Of a stretch of DNA of 64,000 nt, positions 60,158 through 64,000 are shown piece after piece (the first letter of the stretch is position 1; every line of letters begins with the position of its first letter). Both the position numbers and the translations under genes were made by a program. The notes beneath the pieces are model-generated. The model searched no databases. It was not told the DNA's origin and saw nothing but the letters and a program-made list of their open reading frames with translations. Origin of the DNA: Nannobrachium achirus (Eukaryota > Chordata > Actinopteri > Myctophiformes > Myctophidae); the NCBI GenBank assembly GCA_963921795.1, contig OY997651.1, forward strand, positions 49,309,018 through 49,373,017, read 5' to 3'.

Positions 60158-62082
60158 ATGCCTGTCCTGTCCTTTCTCCGGTTAAAACAATGCAGTGCTG
60201 CTGTGCCCAGTGTGGACAAAACTTCACTTCAGTTTATTATCTCAAAGTACACCAGCGAATTCACACAGATCAGAAACCTTACTGTTGTGAACAATGTGGC
60301 AAAATCTTCACTATGAAATCTAGCCTGCTAATACACAAGAGAATTCACGCTGGAGTGAAGCCATTCAGCTGTAAATGTTGTGGAAAGTGTTTCACACGGG
60401 CTTGGGGATTGAAAACACATATGCTTATCCATACTGGAGAGAAGCCTTACTGCTGTGACCAGTGTGGGATAAGGTTCGGTGGAAAGTCTGAACTAAAAAG
60501 ACACCAGAGAATTCACACTGAAGAGAGGCCTTACTGTTGTGATCAATGTGGAAAGCGGTGCCGTAGACCGGCGCATCTCAAATTACACATGCAAATGCAT
60601 ACCGGAGAAAAACCTTACAGCTGTGACCAGTGTGGTGAAAGGTTTACTCAAATGGGTAATCTCAAAACACACAAGAGAATGCACACTGGTGAGAAGCCTT
60701 TTAGCTGTGACCAATGTGGCAAAAGCTTCAGACAACATACTCACCTTGTGAATCATAAGAAAATTCACACCGGAGAGAAACGCTACAGCTGTGACGAATG
60801 TGGGAAAAACTTTGCTGCATTGTCCAATCTCAAAGTACACCAGCGAATTCACACTGGAGAGAAGCCTTACAGCTGTACCAGATGTTGGAAAAGGTTCAGA
60901 ACGGCGTCTTATCTCAAAACACACCAGAGATTTCACACTGGAGAGAAGCCTTACGGTTGTGACCAATGTGAGAAAAGCTTCCATTTACAGTGTGGCCTCA
61001 AAATTCATCAAAGAATTCACACAGGAGAGAAGCCTTACTGCTGTGATCAATGTGGGAAAAGGTTCACTTCAGGGCTTACGCTCAAAAGTCACCAAACAAT
61101 TCACGTCGGAGAGAAGCCTTAAGGCCCATTCCCACTGGGCCAGATAACAGATATCTGGAGATATTTCTCCAGATATTTTTCCATGCAAAGTGGATGGTAG
61201 ATACAGATAAAAAAATATTTGCCACAGATAAAAGTATCTGTGGCAAATATCTGTGGTAGACTTTTTTTTTATCTGTATCTACCATCCACTTTGCATGGAA
61301 ACATATCTGGAGAAATATCTCCAGATATCTGTTATCTGGCCCAGTGGGAATGGGCCTTTACTCGTGTGACCAGTGTGGGAAAAGGTTTGCACTAAAGGGT
61401 CGTCTAAAAAAACACCAGAAAATTCACTCTGGAGAGAAGCCTCACTGCTGTGATCAGTGTGGGAAAAAGTTTGTTTCAAAGGCTGAACTCAAAACACACC
61501 AAAGAATTCACACGAGAGAGAAGCCTTACGGCTGTAATCAGTGTGGGACAAAGTTCGCTACACATTCTGGTCGCAAATCGCACCAGATGATTCACACCGG
61601 AGAGAAACCTCACTACTGTGAGCAGTGTGGGAAAATGTTCCGCAAAGCTGAACACCTCAAAATGCACCAGGTGACTCACACTGGAGTGAAGTCATTCAGC
61701 TGTAACCATTGTGAGAAAAGCTTCAGTCAAAAGTCAAGCCTCAATCAACACAAGAGAATCCACACCGGAGAGAAGCCTTACTCCTGTGACCAGTGTGGGG
61801 AAAAGTTCCGTAGATTGGATATGTTCAAGAATCACCAGACCATTCACACTAGAGTGGGACCTTACAGCTGTGACCAGTGTGGGAAAAGCTACACTTTAAA
61901 AGCTAGCCTGAAACGACACAAGATAAAACATACTGGTGTGGAACCATTCCACTGCGAAATATGTGGGAAGGGTTTTACTGAGTATGGACACTTAAAAACC
62001 CATCAGTGCATCCATACTGGAGAGAAACATTCTAGGACCATCTCTATTAAACAGGAGGAAACCGAAGATCATCAAGACCTCA
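60158..62082 (+). pseudogene. Zinc-finger gene 3, main exon: 19 fingers, split by a MITE
   Basis: The exon lies between the acceptor TTTCTTTTCTTCCAG and the donor CTCA|GTAAGT. It starts ACPVLSPVKTMQCCCAQCG, like gene 1. Eleven fingers precede and eight follow a 236-bp MITE (61,122-61,357) placed at the GEKP-Y linker; reading through gives a stop at once. Without the MITE and one TTA copy the exon is 1686 nt, open throughout and phase 1 at both ends. It ends SRTISIKQEETEDHQDL, with an IKQE SUMO-type motif. Two shorter products are possible: 11 fingers ending at 61,122, or 8 fingers from the ATG at 61,350 inside the MITE end. The family predicts a nuclear DNA-binding protein. Confidence 0.8.
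61122..61357. mobile_element. 236-bp palindromic MITE with TTA duplication
   Basis: The ends AGGCCCATTCCCACTGGGCC and the exact reverse complement are flanked by TTA (61,119-61,121 and 61,358-61,360). Nearly the whole element is one hairpin, with loop region TTGCCACAGATAAAAG. A three-base TWA duplication and 5' end of this form suit PIF/Harbinger MITEs. Confidence 0.8.
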
Positions 62083-62527
62083 GTAAGTTCATTGACCCTT
62101 TTTCATCAACTTAACACAGATCATAAAAGGGTTGTACGCTGATCTTATCGTTCCATTGTCACTTTGACATAACGCTTAAATCTCATGTCCAGATATCCAG
62201 GTCATGTACGCAAATCCTTTTCATCAGACATTCAGTGCAGCATTGTCTGACCATCTGGCATAACCCTTCATATCCCATATATAAATAGGTAGTAAGCGCA
62301 CACTTACAGGGATAACAGGAGACAAAATCAAAGTATTAAAACAATTGACATGTTAGAACAACAGGGTGTCCGGGACCCTTAGGGGGTCCTCAGAGTTACT
62401 ACAGGGGGTGTAATAGGACCTTTTAATTACTTTATCCACTTAAATCCTAGCATATTCAACATTAGCCAAAAATAGCAATAAGGAAATAAATAATTGTCTT
62501 TTCAGCAAAGAGGCGCACATGTACGTA

Positions 62528-62577
<50 letters not shown>

Positions 62578-63838
62578 CACACACACACACACACACATAA
62601 CTATTGTTATATATATTTTTTAAGCCAGTAAAGCATCTGTTTTAATTTTAGATGTTGCTGTATATACATTTCCAACATAAGGAATGTCTTAGATTTCTTT
62701 TTCTTTTTTTCTGAAATTATTTTGATACTTTTAATTCATGAAACATTTTTAGGCAGGGATTTCTTTTGAAAAAATAATTTTAAAAGGACATATTTATCAT
62801 ATTTATATATTTAATTTAACTAGAAATATGTAATTGGAAATTGCAAGTGTTTCCATTATGCAAGTCACAATGGGGAAAATGAATTAACTAATTATTAATG
62901 GCCATATATGGACATACTGTGTCAGTCTCATGTGGTCTATGATGTCAGACATTTATGTTGTCAGTCATCTCCATATTTGGGAAAGGTTTAAACTAAAGTC
63001 AATGGAGAAAATTAATTTACAAATACATGATATAAATTAAACTATAATATAATATATAACGTATCTCTTGGCACCCCTGTGTGTCCCGATGAAGCCGAAA
63101 CTCTGGGAGGAGTAGCGTGGCAAAATAACGTTTATCTAGAAAGATGGATGGAAATAAAGTCAGACAAGTACTGTAGTCTGGTTGCTCTGCAGGTGCAACC
63201 ACACTAATACATAAATTATATCACAATATTGACACGCTTATGATTACTCTTTTTGACATTGATTACTGACCAGTTCTTAATTGTTGTAGAAGGATGTAAT
63301 ACTAATTTCACTGGTATTCTCATAACTAAGTGGTCTAAAATCTGTTTTGTGTGTGTTTTATTGTAATGTAAGTTTTAGTGTGCTTCCCAGTAAGCTTGAC
63401 CAGGACATTCCAATGTCCCATTTGTCCGGACCATGAATGCAGTTTTTACCATGGTGAAAGAAATGCAGACGCCCTCTTTCCATACCATACCTGAAGGCAA
63501 CATTCAAGATAATTACCTTGTCTAAACTCTCCTGAAATTGAGTGTGTAGAAATCCATGCCGCTACACCACATCTCCAGTATTGACTTGATTATGCTTAGT
63601 TCAGTGTGGCATCAAGCACCGGAAATAGCCGACCTCTAAGCTCCCACTGCGAAGCGTTGTGAGCTTGGAGGTCTGCTATTTTTGATATTTTCACCAAAAG
63701 GCCCTTTAGAAATTTCAGACCCTGCTTCTCTAACATCCTATGCACGTCTCTGAGAGAGTGTTGGTCAATGGGGAAAGACGGGCAACGTCGGACTAATGAC
63801 ACGTCGGTTTGCTTTTGCCTCTCCCTCTCTCTTTACAG
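62083..63838 (+). other. Last visible intron of zinc-finger gene 3
   Basis: It starts GTAAGT and ends in a long pyrimidine tract, CTCTCCCTCTCTCTTTACAG. It contains (AC)n at 62,531-62,600, a dispersed repeat (62,820-63,210) shared with 7485-7655, and one GCGTTGTGAGCTTGG motif at 63,652. No coding sequence is seen. Confidence 0.6.
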
Positions 63839-64000
63839 AGAAGCAAGGTCCGGAGAGGAAGCGCTTTAAAGAGGAGCCTACCAATACCAACACCCGGAAG
63901 GCAGACCGGCCAGGGATCCGAGCCGAGTATTACCCTCTCTCTGAACGGCAGCAGGTGGCCTTGCTCAAGAAAATGACAGCTGGAGAGAATGTCAACAGTC
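63839..64000 (+). CDS. Zinc-finger gene 3, downstream exon (partial)
   Basis: After an excellent acceptor, a phase-1 exon joins the CTCA donor (giving Lys) and stays open to the window edge. It encodes KQGPERKRFKEEPTN, then RKADRPGIRAEYYPLSERQQ and VALLKKMTAGENVNS. The basic start and FKEE site could serve nuclear import or modification. The SERQQVALLKKM part looks like an amphipathic helix of a conserved domain I do not recognise. Gene 1 shows no such exon, so gene 3 may keep an ancestral C-terminal domain, or this may belong to another gene joined by splicing. Confidence 0.55.

Overview
The window looks like nuclear DNA of a teleost fish. The evidence is long polydactyl C2H2 zinc-finger exons of the fish-expanded type, very many long (CA)n/(GA)n microsatellites, fish-type SINEs, and a dense mix of hAT, piggyBac-like, P-like, Mutator-like, Crypton-like and LTR elements. 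The species cannot be fixed from the sequence. Zinc-finger genes, tandem tRNA arrays and repeats together recall the zinc-finger/tRNA-rich heterochromatin known from some fish chromosomes (for example zebrafish chromosome 4 long arm); that parallel is inference.

Three zinc-finger loci form the backbone. (1) On the minus strand at 4.1-8.65 kb is a four-exon gene with 20 fingers. Its splice sites are all in phase 1 up to the finger exon. (2) On the plus strand at 33.2-38.7 kb is a 14-finger gene of a different subfamily, whose coding exon is split by a 3.94-kb transposon flanked by an 8-bp target duplication. (3) On the plus strand at 55.5-64 kb is a paralogue of gene 1 with 19 fingers. Its finger exon is split by a 236-bp palindromic MITE, and a further coding exon runs off the window. 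In genes 2 and 3 the reading frame closes exactly when the insertion and one target copy are ignored.

Between the genes almost everything recognisable is mobile or tandem DNA. 12.1-21.3 kb: an inverted duplication, MITEs, a SINE and a decayed Crypton-like tyrosine-recombinase gene. 22.4-25.7 kb: a young LTR retrotransposon (LTRs differ at about 1 of 623 sites) with a Pro/Gln-rich tandem-repeat ORF. 25.7-29.1 kb: a TTAA-flanked element and a hAT element. 30.8-32.5 kb and 56.4-58.95 kb: two arrays of tRNA-Pro genes and pseudogenes, all on the minus strand. 39 kb: a Gypsy fossil. 41.3-44.5 kb: a Mutator-like transposase with a SWIM-type end. 47.7-54.04 kb: a tandemly duplicated 1.27-kb repeat whose first copy contains a 3.65-kb P-like (THAP-type) element. 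The second copy is its empty site, and a third, older copy near 18-20.7 kb is interrupted by the Crypton-like element.

No complete, uninterrupted conventional gene other than zinc-finger gene 1 can be supported. Gene 1 itself has a shifted C-terminal linker. Exon models were made by eye from splice signals, phase and paralogue comparison, without transcript data.
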